DNA from: Chloroflexi bacterium HGW-Chloroflexi-10
GTDB taxonomy: Bacteria; Chloroflexota; Anaerolineae; Anaerolineales; Anaerolineaceae
DNA: 64,000 nucleotides
Assembly: GCA_002840755.1 (NCBI GenBank)
Contig: PHBZ01000018.1
Location: 1 to 64,000, forward strand
Direction of reading: 5' to 3'
Of the stretch, positions 38,094 through 45,875 are shown in pieces. A program made the translations under genes and the position numbers. How positions within the stretch are numbered: position 1 is the first letter of the stretch; each line of letters begins with the position of its first letter. The notes under the pieces are model-generated. The model made no database searches, was not told where the DNA came from, and saw only the letters and a list, made by a program, of their open reading frames with translations.

Positions 38094-39070
38094 GGTGTCT
38101 TTACCTGGCTGGCCCATTCTCTCTCTTGGAGATACCAATTCACCAGGTTACGAATTCCGGATTCTAAATTTACCTGAGGTTCCCATCCTAAAATGCGCTT
38201 TGCTTTTTCTACATTAGCACAATTTTCCATCACATCGGCAGGATGGCGTTCAATAAATTCAATTATTGCTTTTTTTCCAACATTTTCTTCAATCATTTTT
38301 AACAAACGGTTCATTGAGACAACTTCATGTCCGCCCAAGTTAATTAATTCATAACCCACATGCCTAAGACCCAATATAGTACCACGAGCAATATCATCAA
38401 TATAGGTAAACCCACGTGCCTGTTCCCCATCACCGGTAATATGAACTGGATTACCTTCGGTAACCCATTTGGCAAAACGGAACATCACCATATCCGGGCG
38501 TCCTACCGGCCCATATACCGTAAAATATCGAAACACTGTGATATCCAAACCATACAGATGATGATAACTATGGCACATCGCCTCTGCACCCTTCTTACTG
38601 GCAGCATAAGGTTGTAATGGATGATCACTTTCTGCGGTTTCTGGAGTAGGTAGTGGTGGATTTGCACCATACAAACTGGATGTGGACGCCAGAATAAATT
38701 TTTTAATTTGATTCCTGCGGGCAATTTCCAATAGATTTAAATTTCCAATTTCATTTGTCGAAACATAGATCCATGGATTCTCAACCGATTGACGCACGCC
38801 TGCCCGAGCAGCCAGATTAATGACAGCATCAATTTGTTGACCAGTAGAAGAAACCCAACTATATAAAGGTTCAAATTCGCTAATATCCAATTGTGCAAAT
38901 TGGAAATTATGCCGGGATTTCAATTTATTTAAACGCCAATATTTCATGCGAACATCATAGGCGTCATTCAGATTATCAATGCCTAATACAGTATGACCCT
39001 CTTGCATGAGTAACTCTGAAACACGCTGGCCAATAAAACCGGCAGCACCTGCAACCAGATAAATAGCCAT
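38090..39070 (-). CDS. NAD-dependent sugar epimerase (UDP-glucuronate 4-epimerase-like)
   Basis: 326 residues, extended SDR. GAAGFIGQRVSELL is the NAD loop, STSSLYG and YAASKKGAE the catalytic Ser/Tyr-x3-Lys. It resembles UDP-uronate epimerases (CapI/LspL) in the VYGPVGRPDMVMFRF segment. Its ATG overlaps the stop of the UDP-sugar dehydrogenase as TAATG, so the two probably act in sequence to make a UDP-hexuronic acid epimer. Confidence 0.88.
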   Translation of the reverse strand: MAIYLVAGAAGFIGQRVSELLMQEGHTVLGIDNLNDAYDVRMKYWRLNKLKSRHNFQFAQLDISEFEPLYSWVSSTGQQIDAVINLAARAGVRQSVENPWIYVSTNEIGNLNLLEIARRNQIKKFILASTSSLYGANPPLPTPETAESDHPLQPYAASKKGAEAMCHSYHHLYGLDITVFRYFTVYGPVGRPDMVMFRFAKWVTEGNPVHITGDGEQARGFTYIDDIARGTILGLRHVGYELINLGGHEVVSMNRLLKMIEENVGKKAIIEFIERHPADVMENCANVEKAKRILGWEPQVNLESGIRNLVNWYLQEREWASQVKTP

Positions 39071-40386
39071 TAAAGCCTCACTACATTGGGGTGATTACGC
39101 CCCTTCTTACCTAATGCATTCCGCGTATCGACAATCAATTTGGAATATGCTAATATTCTTTCGTAATCATATTGTGTATGGTTGGTAACAATAACTACAC
39201 AATCGGCATTTTTTAATCCGGCTTCCAAGTCTGTGATTGATTCCATTTCCCAATCTTCATGAGTTATGTGCGGGATAAATGGGTCATGGTATTCAACAAA
39301 TGCACCTTTTTGTTCCAATAAATGAATAACATCTAAAGATGGCGATTCACGGACATCATCAATATCGGGCTTATAAGCGGCACCCAAAACTAAAATCTTA
39401 CTATTCTTTACTGGCTTTCCGTGATTATTCAACGCATCCTGTATTTTATTCACAACGAATCGCGGCATATTGGTATTGATTTCAGAGGCCAATTCAATAA
39501 AGCGAGCATTATAGTTAAGTGATTTTAATTTCCACGAAAGGTAAAGTGGGTCAATGGGAATACAATGACCACCCAAACCAGGACCTGGCGTGAATTTCAT
39601 GAAACCAAATGGTTTGGTTGCGGCTGCATCAATTACTTCCCAGACATCCACTTTCAGTCTGTCGCACATAATGGCTAATTCATTCACCAGGCCAATATTA
39701 ATCATCCGAAATGTATTTTCCAACAACTTGGCCATTTCGGCGACTTCCGTTGTGGTAACCGGTACAACCGTTTCCAAAGCCATAGCATACCAAGCTGCTG
39801 AAACTTCAGAGCAATTTTCAGTGATTCCTCCCACTACTTTTGGAGTATTGATAGTTGTCCAATCTTCCCGACCTGGATCAACTCTTTCTGGTGAAAATGC
39901 CAGGAAGAAATCTTCTCCAACTGTTAATTGACAGCACTCTTCCAATTTAGGCAGCACCAATTCCCGGGTTGTGCCCGGATAAGTACTGGACTCCAATACA
40001 ACAACCATACCAGCATGAATGTGCTTGGATAACGCTTCTGTTGCTGACACTATAAAAGACAAATCCGGATCTCCGGTTTTTCGTAAAGGAGTTGGAACAC
40101 AGATTGAAACAGCATCAACATTATCTAAGGCAGAAAAATCCGTTGTGGCTTTTAGAAGTCCTTTTTCTACCAGTGCTTTTACTTGTTGTGTAGGAACATC
40201 CAGAATATAGCTTTCTCCACGATTGACAATATCCACCTTTTCCTGAATTGGGTCAATTCCAACAACTTCAAACCCAGCCTCGGCAAAAACAACTGCCAGG
40301 GGAAGGCCTACATAACCCATACCCAGAATAGCTACTTTGGCTGTCCGGTTTTCAATTTTTTGGAGTAAGTCTCGTTTATGAGTCAT
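39070..40386 (-). CDS. UDP-sugar 6-dehydrogenase (WbpA/WecC class)
   Basis: 438 residues. LGMGYVGLPLA is the N-terminal NAD loop; SSTYPGTT and LLENTFRMINIGLVNE are family motifs; the catalytic Cys is in GPGLGGHCIPIDP. The pattern ICVPTPLRKTGDPDLS points to the UDP-N-acetylglucosamine/-mannosamine 6-dehydrogenase branch rather than UDP-glucose dehydrogenase, but specificity is inference. It leads the minus-strand unit that runs to 32160 and has an AGAGGA site before the ATG. Confidence 0.9.
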   Translation of the reverse strand: MTHKRDLLQKIENRTAKVAILGMGYVGLPLAVVFAEAGFEVVGIDPIQEKVDIVNRGESYILDVPTQQVKALVEKGLLKATTDFSALDNVDAVSICVPTPLRKTGDPDLSFIVSATEALSKHIHAGMVVVLESSTYPGTTRELVLPKLEECCQLTVGEDFFLAFSPERVDPGREDWTTINTPKVVGGITENCSEVSAAWYAMALETVVPVTTTEVAEMAKLLENTFRMINIGLVNELAIMCDRLKVDVWEVIDAAATKPFGFMKFTPGPGLGGHCIPIDPLYLSWKLKSLNYNARFIELASEINTNMPRFVVNKIQDALNNHGKPVKNSKILVLGAAYKPDIDDVRESPSLDVIHLLEQKGAFVEYHDPFIPHITHEDWEMESITDLEAGLKNADCVVIVTNHTQYDYERILAYSKLIVDTRNALGKKGRNHPNVVRL

Positions 40387-40459
40387 TTTATTATTCCTCT
40401 TTCAGAAAAAAAATCTCTTTTGTATTAAATTCAATCTCGCTAGTGTATAAGTTTCTATT

Positions 40460-41125
40460 TTAAAATAAACTGAGCTGGGAAGCCGGTGGTTTCGAATTGT
40501 CTTCTTCAAAAATTTCAACAGGCAGTGGATGTGTTACTTTCTTTTTAGAACCACCATTCTCCGAATCCATTTGTTTTATAAACTCCGGCAGCATTGCAAA
40601 ATCACTAATCACGGTTGATTTTAACGAGGGTTGGTGGAGAGCAGCCGCAGGATGATACATAGCAATAATCATTCTGCCTTTAACTTTTTTTGCTTGCCCA
40701 TGTACCAAGCTTATTTTTACATTATTACCTAAAAACTTAGCCATAGAAAATCTGCCCAAAGTTACAATCACCATTGGATTAATTACTTCTATTTGCCTAT
40801 TCAAATAAATCGCACATGCCTCCAGTTCTTCCGGCTGCGGATCGCGATTTCCTGGTGGGCGACATTTAACTACGTTCGTAATAAACACATCGGAACGTTT
40901 TAAGTCGGCACTACCTAATAGTTCGTCAAGAAATTTTCCGGCTGCTCCAACAAATGGTTTTCCTTGTTGATTTTCATGAAAACCAGGGCCCTCACCAATT
41001 AACATGACTTTGGCATTATGTGGTCCATCTCCAGGCACCGATTTATTCCTTGAGTGGTGCAATATACAATTTTTGCAAACGGCTACCTGGGATGCCACCT
41101 CATTTAAAATTTCGATGGTGTTCAA
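40460..41125 (-). CDS. Type 4 uracil-DNA glycosylase (4Fe-4S)
   Basis: 221 residues. Four cysteines fit the family 4/5 iron-sulfur site: Cys17, Cys20 and the pair in VVKCRPPGNRDPQPEELEAC. Motif A is GEGPGFHENQQGKPFVG and motif B MYHPAAAL. The enzyme removes uracil from DNA in base-excision repair. The start is a TTG at 41123-41125 with GGGAGG six bases upstream, inside the end of rimI (26-base overlap). The C-terminal 50 residues are charged and not conserved. Confidence 0.92.
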   Translation of the reverse strand: MNTIEILNEVASQVAVCKNCILHHSRNKSVPGDGPHNAKVMLIGEGPGFHENQQGKPFVGAAGKFLDELLGSADLKRSDVFITNVVKCRPPGNRDPQPEELEACAIYLNRQIEVINPMVIVTLGRFSMAKFLGNNVKISLVHGQAKKVKGRMIIAMYHPAAALHQPSLKSTVISDFAMLPEFIKQMDSENGGSKKKVTHPLPVEIFEEDNSKPPASQLSLF

Positions 41126-41654
41126 AATTGACCTCCCTTGGACAATTGCTATTATTTTGTAATGATTTCAGTGTTGAAATGATTTCTTCTTTATCTAATT
41201 TTTCTAAGCACATCATTAACGCATCTTCATGATTATCAGAATAATATCTTTTTCGCACCCCATCTACAATAAATCCAAAACCATTATACATTTTTTTGGC
41301 TGCCAGGTTGGATTCTCTAACTTCTAAAAAACATTTTTCTATATTTTCAAAGGCAGCTTCATATAAAATGCAAGCCAAAAACAATTTTCCGACCGACTCT
41401 TTTCGAAAATTTGGATGAACCGCAATTGTTCCTATATGAGCTTCGTCAATAATATGCCAAACAACAGCCATTGCTATAATGCGTTTTTCTGAATCACCTT
41501 TTTCTTCAAACACCCATGCCCTTGAGTTATCATTTTTTAATATTTCAAATTCATAAGAATGCGTTGGCCACGGATTTGCAAAAGAAAGTCCATCAATTTC
41601 TTGAACTGCTTCAATATCCTCAACATTCATTTTCCGAAAATAATATGTTTGCAT
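41100..41654 (-). CDS. rimI: RimI-like ribosomal protein S18 alanine N-acetyltransferase
   Basis: 184 residues from the ATG at 41652-41654 with GGAG four bases upstream; a longer start at 41690 would overlap tsaB. One GNAT domain: IGTIAVHPNFRKESVGKLFL is motif A, with the usual RGxGIG loop changed to RKESVG, and VRESNLAAKKMYNGFGF is the RimI C-terminal motif. It lies directly after tsaB, as rimI does in many bacteria. The loop change leaves some doubt about activity. Confidence 0.85.
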   Translation of the reverse strand: MQTYYFRKMNVEDIEAVQEIDGLSFANPWPTHSYEFEILKNDNSRAWVFEEKGDSEKRIIAMAVVWHIIDEAHIGTIAVHPNFRKESVGKLFLACILYEAAFENIEKCFLEVRESNLAAKKMYNGFGFIVDGVRKRYYSDNHEDALMMCLEKLDKEEIISTLKSLQNNSNCPREVNFEHHRNFK

Positions 41655-41664
41655 CAGTCTCCGA

Positions 41665-42333
41665 TTAATCAGGAATCGAACTGGCGACATGTAAATAAAT
41701 GGGTGCTAATTCCACAACTTCATCTGTGTCATTTTGTTTCAACCGTTTCCAGCCCAAAAAAGCCAGGTAAGATGGTCTTCGTAAAGATTGAACAGGCGAC
41801 GCCAGAACAATATTTTTTCTTTTTTTGGTAAGGATATGTCGTTCTTCCCCGGTTAATTCACCACAAATATAAATCGGCGCTTGAACCAACTCACCTAATT
41901 CATCCAAAGATAAAACCTGTAAATCGTTCCGTTTAATCCATCCCGATGATTTGTAATCATACCAACCTACCGCAAATCTGGAACGGCCGGCATGCAGCAC
42001 CACAGCCATTGGAATATCTCTCGCAGGTTGGGCAAAAGCAAGTATATCCAGCGTAGGGATACCAACAATTGGAATATGCAGGGCCAAAGATAATCCTTTT
42101 ACGAAAGCCAGACCAATTCGCAAACTGGTAAAAGACCCTGGTCCAAGCGCAACTGCAATTCCATTTAAATCTGAAGGCAGAATCCCACAGCGTACAAGCA
42201 ATTGATCGAGAGCCGGAGCCAGTTCTACGGTATGATGATTTTGAGATTGCCAGCACATTTCACCGACAATTTGATTTCCATCAAATAAAGCCAACCCCAC
42301 CATTTGGGTTGAAGTATCAACTGCAAGAATCAT
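41665..42333 (-). CDS. tsaB: TsaB, t6A biosynthesis subunit
   Basis: 222 residues. LAVDTSTQMVGLALFDG is the ASKHA N-terminal strand pair and ALGPGSFTSLRIGLAFVKGLS the TsaB signature. TsaB scaffolds TsaD and TsaE in making N6-threonylcarbamoyl-adenosine on tRNAs that read ANN codons. It starts six bases after tsaE. tsaD is not in the window. Confidence 0.94.
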   Translation of the reverse strand: MILAVDTSTQMVGLALFDGNQIVGEMCWQSQNHHTVELAPALDQLLVRCGILPSDLNGIAVALGPGSFTSLRIGLAFVKGLSLALHIPIVGIPTLDILAFAQPARDIPMAVVLHAGRSRFAVGWYDYKSSGWIKRNDLQVLSLDELGELVQAPIYICGELTGEERHILTKKRKNIVLASPVQSLRRPSYLAFLGWKRLKQNDTDEVVELAPIYLHVASSIPD

Positions 42334-42339
42334 AAATTC

Positions 42340-42834
42340 TTAACCTCCAAAGGCATTCTGCCGAAATAAGCCTACAAGGTCGATATATCGTTCGCCTTTA
42401 GGCATGAACACAATTCGGCGTTGCAGTTCATCAATCCAGGATAATTCCATCCACAGATAATTTTCAGGTAGTGCCTTCTGGATCTGTTCGGGCCATTCAA
42501 TAACTAATGCACCACTCGAAAACATTAAATCAATATCCAAATTAAATGCGTCCTCAGCTCCAGCCAATCGATACGCGTCCATGTGATGCAATATACATCC
42601 TTCCGGTTTGCGATATTGATTGACAATTACAAAAGTCGGGCTGGTCACTACATCCAAAGAACCCCAGCCACGGGCCAAACCTTGCACAAAAGTAGTCTTC
42701 CCCGCCCCCAAATCACCTGAGAGACAAACCACATCTCCAACCTTTAACAACGCTCCCAATCGCAAACCAAGACGCTTGGTCTGATCAGCGCTTTTACTAA
42801 AAAACTCCAAAGAATTTGAATTCAAGATTGGCAT
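42340..42834 (-). CDS. tsaE: TsaE, t6A biosynthesis ATPase
   Basis: 164 residues. Walker A is [19 protein letters not shown], followed by [12 protein letters not shown] and HHMDAYRL, all typical of TsaE. It hydrolyses ATP to cycle the TsaB-TsaD complex. The order is DUF951, glycosyltransferase, tsaE, tsaB, rimI, UDG, with short gaps or overlaps throughout. Confidence 0.95.
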   Translation of the reverse strand: MPILNSNSLEFFSKSADQTKRLGLRLGALLKVGDVVCLSGDLGAGKTTFVQGLARGWGSLDVVTSPTFVIVNQYRKPEGCILHHMDAYRLAGAEDAFNLDIDLMFSSGALVIEWPEQIQKALPENYLWMELSWIDELQRRIVFMPKGERYIDLVGLFRQNAFGG

Positions 42835-42841
42835 TTAAAAA

Positions 42842-43993
42842 TTATACCTCGATCTGTTTCGAGTGATAATTTATCGATGGAATTTGTTCTGCCAATGCTT
42901 TAGCAATTTCGCGAGTTGCCAATGGTCTGGCTAATTGTTTGGATTTGGCAGCCACAGATTGTATCAATGTCGGATTCTCAATCCACATTCTTAATCCTTC
43001 AACCAACTTTTCAGGTTCCGGAGCCCAAATGCCAGCACCTTGATTCACAACATACCCCACATTACCATCTTCTTGTCCTGGCATCTTACTATATAAAATC
43101 AGCGGTAACCCAGCTATAAAAGCCTCAGAAATGGTACCAGGCCCAGCTTTTGTGATAAGAACGTTGGAAGCATGCATGAATTCAGGCATTTCCCGAACAA
43201 ACCCATATATCTTCACCGCAGTTTGCCAATTGTAAGATTCCAAAGAATCTTTTAAGTTCTTATTACGGCCCGCAATAATAATCATTTGTATCGGTAAATG
43301 TGCCTGATCAATAGCATAAGCATGTTTCTCTAAAGGCCCCATTCCTTCTCCGCCACCTACCATTAACACTATAGGCAAATTCATTCTCCAACCAAATTTT
43401 TCCCTTAATACTGACTGGGGTTTTTGAGGTTGAGTATAACGATCTGCAACTGGTTGTCCAATGACACGAATTTTTCGATCTGGCAATCCGTTTTTTAAAG
43501 CCTTTTCACGGGCTGGTATCGTAGGTACAATTACCATATCAGCACCAGGATGATACCAGGCAGCATGGGTGGATACCAAATCCGTGACAACAGTAACAAA
43601 ACGGGTATCTGCATTCAACCTGGCTCTCAAAACAGGCGTATTTACTAATTGATGGACAGACACAATCAAATCTACCGGTTTTTCTTTTAATAATTTCCGC
43701 AAAGATCGGCGCAGATATGGCCAAATGGCATCATAAAAAACCCGAGTTCGTCTTGGGCCATCACTGATTTTATAACCAACCTCCCACAAACGCGGCATCC
43801 GCGAAAGGTAAGGATATATTTCCGGTGCAAAATTGAGTGGGGAAGGTGCATATTCGCGAAAAATATCTACCATCTCCGTTTCAAAAACATCAGGAAATTC
43901 CAGATTCAATGCTTCAATGATCGCTTCCGCAGCGCTACGATGTCCACCGCCCGTATCCGAAAACAAAAATAAAATTTTTGGTTTATTCTTCAT
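42842..43993 (-). CDS. MGDG synthase/UgtP-type glycolipid glycosyltransferase (second copy)
   Basis: 383 residues from the ATG at 43991-43993; a TTG at 44023 is possible but lies deeper in the preceding gene. FLFSDTGGGHRSAAEAI is the GT28 N-domain loop, with LMVGGGEGMG, ITKAGPGTISEAFIAGLP and PGQEDGN in the donor domain. It is a clear paralogue of the 1182-2402 product but distinct in sequence. The ATG falls within the last codons of the DUF951 gene, and seven bases separate its stop from tsaE. Confidence 0.85.
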   Translation of the reverse strand: MKNKPKILFLFSDTGGGHRSAAEAIIEALNLEFPDVFETEMVDIFREYAPSPLNFAPEIYPYLSRMPRLWEVGYKISDGPRRTRVFYDAIWPYLRRSLRKLLKEKPVDLIVSVHQLVNTPVLRARLNADTRFVTVVTDLVSTHAAWYHPGADMVIVPTIPAREKALKNGLPDRKIRVIGQPVADRYTQPQKPQSVLREKFGWRMNLPIVLMVGGGEGMGPLEKHAYAIDQAHLPIQMIIIAGRNKNLKDSLESYNWQTAVKIYGFVREMPEFMHASNVLITKAGPGTISEAFIAGLPLILYSKMPGQEDGNVGYVVNQGAGIWAPEPEKLVEGLRMWIENPTLIQSVAAKSKQLARPLATREIAKALAEQIPSINYHSKQIEV

Positions 43994-44195
43994 TAGGTGA
44001 ATCTGTTTGCCCTTTCTGCACAATGATCTTCAATCGTTTTGCCAGATCACGCCGGGGTAAAAGAACTCTGCGTCCGCATTGGCAACAAACCAAGCCAATA
44101 TCAGCACCCATACGAACTACTTTCCAATCAAAACTTCCACATGGGTGTGGTTTTTTCAGTCGTAGGATATCATTTAAACCTATTTCGGGTAACAC
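43983..44195 (-). CDS. DUF951 small zinc-ribbon-like protein
   Basis: 70 residues starting at GTG 44193-44195. The motif LKKPHPCGSFDWKVVRMGAD followed by CQCGRRVLLPR is the DUF951 signature. Cys37 and Cys40, with Cys19 or Cys38, could bind a metal. Function is unknown; the family is common in Firmicutes and Chloroflexota near ribosome or tRNA genes. The GTG lies six bases after an extended -10 box, so a leaderless mRNA is likely. Its end overlaps the glycosyltransferase start by 11 bases. Confidence 0.85.
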   Translation of the reverse strand: MLPEIGLNDILRLKKPHPCGSFDWKVVRMGADIGLVCCQCGRRVLLPRRDLAKRLKIIVQKGQTDSPNEE

Positions 44196-44201
44196 GGTTC
44201 G

Positions 44202-44210
44202 ATTATACCA
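44202..44210 (-). promoter_or_regulatory. Extended -10 promoter of the DUF951-tsa operon
   Basis: On the minus strand the sequence reads TGGTATAAT, an extended -10 box. Its downstream edge is six bases from the GTG of the DUF951 gene, so the predicted transcript begins at or next to the start codon. It is back to back with the plus-strand promoter at 44215-44223. Confidence 0.65.
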
Positions 44211-44214
44211 CCCA

Positions 44215-44223
44215 TGATATAAT
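44215..44223 (+). promoter_or_regulatory. Extended -10 promoter of the M50 peptidase gene
   Basis: TGATATAAT, an extended -10 box with no clear -35, 20 bases before the peptidase ATG. It faces away from the minus-strand element at 44202-44210 with only four bases between them. Confidence 0.65.
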
Positions 44224-44243
44224 CGAAAAAATAAGGAAAACCT

Positions 44244-44882
44244 ATGTCATCCTCCATTCTTCTTGCAAGATTCATCATCTTATTGTTTGGATTTCCGATC
44301 CATGAAATGGCTCATGCTTGGACTGCTTATTATTTTGGGGATGATACACCCAAAAACCACGGCCGTCTATCATTTAATCCCCTAGTTCACCTGGATCTTT
44401 TCGGCAGTCTTTTAATCCTGGTGGCCGGGTTTGGATGGGCAAAACCTGTACCGGTCAACCCCTACATTTTGCGTAAACACTCAAAGTATGCCAACATGTT
44501 GGTTTCTCTGGCAGGTCCAATCTCGAATTTACTGATGGCTTTGCTTGCCGCTATTCCAATCCAACTCGGTTTGGTGAAATACCAAGGATTTTCTTCCGGA
44601 TTCACTATGCCTAATTTATTTGAATTTCTTTTTTATTTTATCCTGACGAATATTTTACTAATGGTATTTAACTTAATCCCGCTTGCACCTTTAGATGGTG
44701 AAAAGGTTTTAGAATTCTTTATACCAGATAGGTTTTTACCGATATTTGAAAAATTTCGTCAATATGGTCCAATCGCTTTAATTATTATCATATTTTTATT
44801 ACCACGTTTTGGAATTGATATCATCGGTTCTGTAATGAATCCCATCATCAGTGGTTTACTTTCAATTTTAGTCGGAGGCTGA
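44244..44882 (+). CDS. Site-2 protease-like M50 metallopeptidase
   Basis: 212 residues, about five hydrophobic segments. FPIHEMAHAWTAYYFGDDTPK carries the HExxH zinc motif in the first helix and FNLIPLAPLDGEKVLEF the second-site Asp of the NPDG-like motif. There is no PDZ or CBS domain. The family cleaves substrates within the membrane or is of unknown substrate in this short form. It lies two bases before the prephenate-dehydrogenase-like gene. Confidence 0.9.
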   Translation: MSSSILLARFIILLFGFPIHEMAHAWTAYYFGDDTPKNHGRLSFNPLVHLDLFGSLLILVAGFGWAKPVPVNPYILRKHSKYANMLVSLAGPISNLLMALLAAIPIQLGLVKYQGFSSGFTMPNLFEFLFYFILTNILLMVFNLIPLAPLDGEKVLEFFIPDRFLPIFEKFRQYGPIALIIIIFLLPRFGIDIIGSVMNPIISGLLSILVGG

Positions 44883-44884
44883 AC

Positions 44885-45868
44885 ATGCATATTCAATTGA
44901 CCGTGATTGGATTGGACAAAATTGGCACGTCAATCGGTCTTGCCCTGAAGCCACATATTGAACATATTCATCGTGTCGGGCATGATCGCAAGGGCGAAAA
45001 TCATAAAAAAGCTATCGATTTAGGAGCTTTTGACGAAACGCCTAGTAATATCAAATCGGCGGTAGAAAATGCAGATATTGTTATCCTGGCTGTTCCAATT
45101 GATGAAATCCTCGAGACAATCGAATTTATTACCCCCAGCCTGAAAGCTGGAACCGTCCTAATGGATACCTCCCCCTTAAAAATATCTATCTCGAATTTTG
45201 TAACAAAACATTTACCAGAAGAACGGCATTTTGTTACTTTTCAACCTACCATTAATCCAATGTACTTGCATGAAAGCGGCAGAGGAATTGAAAATGCTCA
45301 TGAGGATTTATTCAAAAATTCGAAAATCATTATCACCAGCTCACCTTCAACCAATGGTGAAGCATTAAAATTAGCCGCAGACCTGGCCAAATTCGTCGGG
45401 TCACAACCATTCTTTGCAGATCCCTTTGAAATTGATGGATTGATTGCAGCTACAGAAATCTTGCCTCAGATTACGGCAGCAGCCTATATCCATGCAGTAA
45501 CCGAACAAGCTGGTTGGGTGGAAGGGCGTAAAGTGGCAGGCAGTTCATTTCAATCTCTTTCTCAAAATTTATATCTTATAAATGAAAGAGAGTTTTTCGG
45601 AAGAGCAGCAACCCAGAATAAAGAAAACACAATTCGAGTCATTAACAACCTGATCATCTCTTTAATCAATATTCGCGATCAGATTGAGCATGATGAAGGT
45701 CATACTATTGAGCAATGGTTTAAAACAGCCAAAGAAAACCATGAAAAATGGCTCAGGGAAAGACACCAAGCGAATTGGGATCAGGTAGAAGATTACAGCC
45801 AAGTGCCTACATCCGGTGAATTTCTGGGAAAAATGTTTGGTTTTGGTAAAAGGAAGAAAGAAAAATAA
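44885..45868 (+). CDS. Prephenate dehydrogenase-like NAD(P)-binding protein
   Basis: 327 residues. TVIGLDKIGTSIGLAL is a Rossmann loop; ADIVILAVPIDEI, VLMDTSPLK and FVTFQPTINPMY match the TyrA family layout, followed by a helical dimerisation domain. The loop GLDKIGTS departs from the usual GxGxxG, and the catalytic His of TyrA (in HPM) is replaced by Thr-Ile-Asn in QPTINPM. A different substrate is therefore possible. The last 50 residues are a charged tail ending KRKKEK. GGAGG precedes the ATG. Confidence 0.75.
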   Translation: MHIQLTVIGLDKIGTSIGLALKPHIEHIHRVGHDRKGENHKKAIDLGAFDETPSNIKSAVENADIVILAVPIDEILETIEFITPSLKAGTVLMDTSPLKISISNFVTKHLPEERHFVTFQPTINPMYLHESGRGIENAHEDLFKNSKIIITSSPSTNGEALKLAADLAKFVGSQPFFADPFEIDGLIAATEILPQITAAAYIHAVTEQAGWVEGRKVAGSSFQSLSQNLYLINEREFFGRAATQNKENTIRVINNLIISLINIRDQIEHDEGHTIEQWFKTAKENHEKWLRERHQANWDQVEDYSQVPTSGEFLGKMFGFGKRKKEK

Positions 45869-45875
45869 GATCACT

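Noticed and set aside
17713-40386. Considered whether the polysaccharide locus is a mobile island
   Set aside because: No integrase, transposase, flanking tRNA or direct repeats were found at its borders.
43978-44217. Plus-strand open frame opposite the DUF951 gene
   Set aside because: It lies wholly opposite a protein with a clear DUF951 signature and has no ribosome-binding site or recognisable motif.
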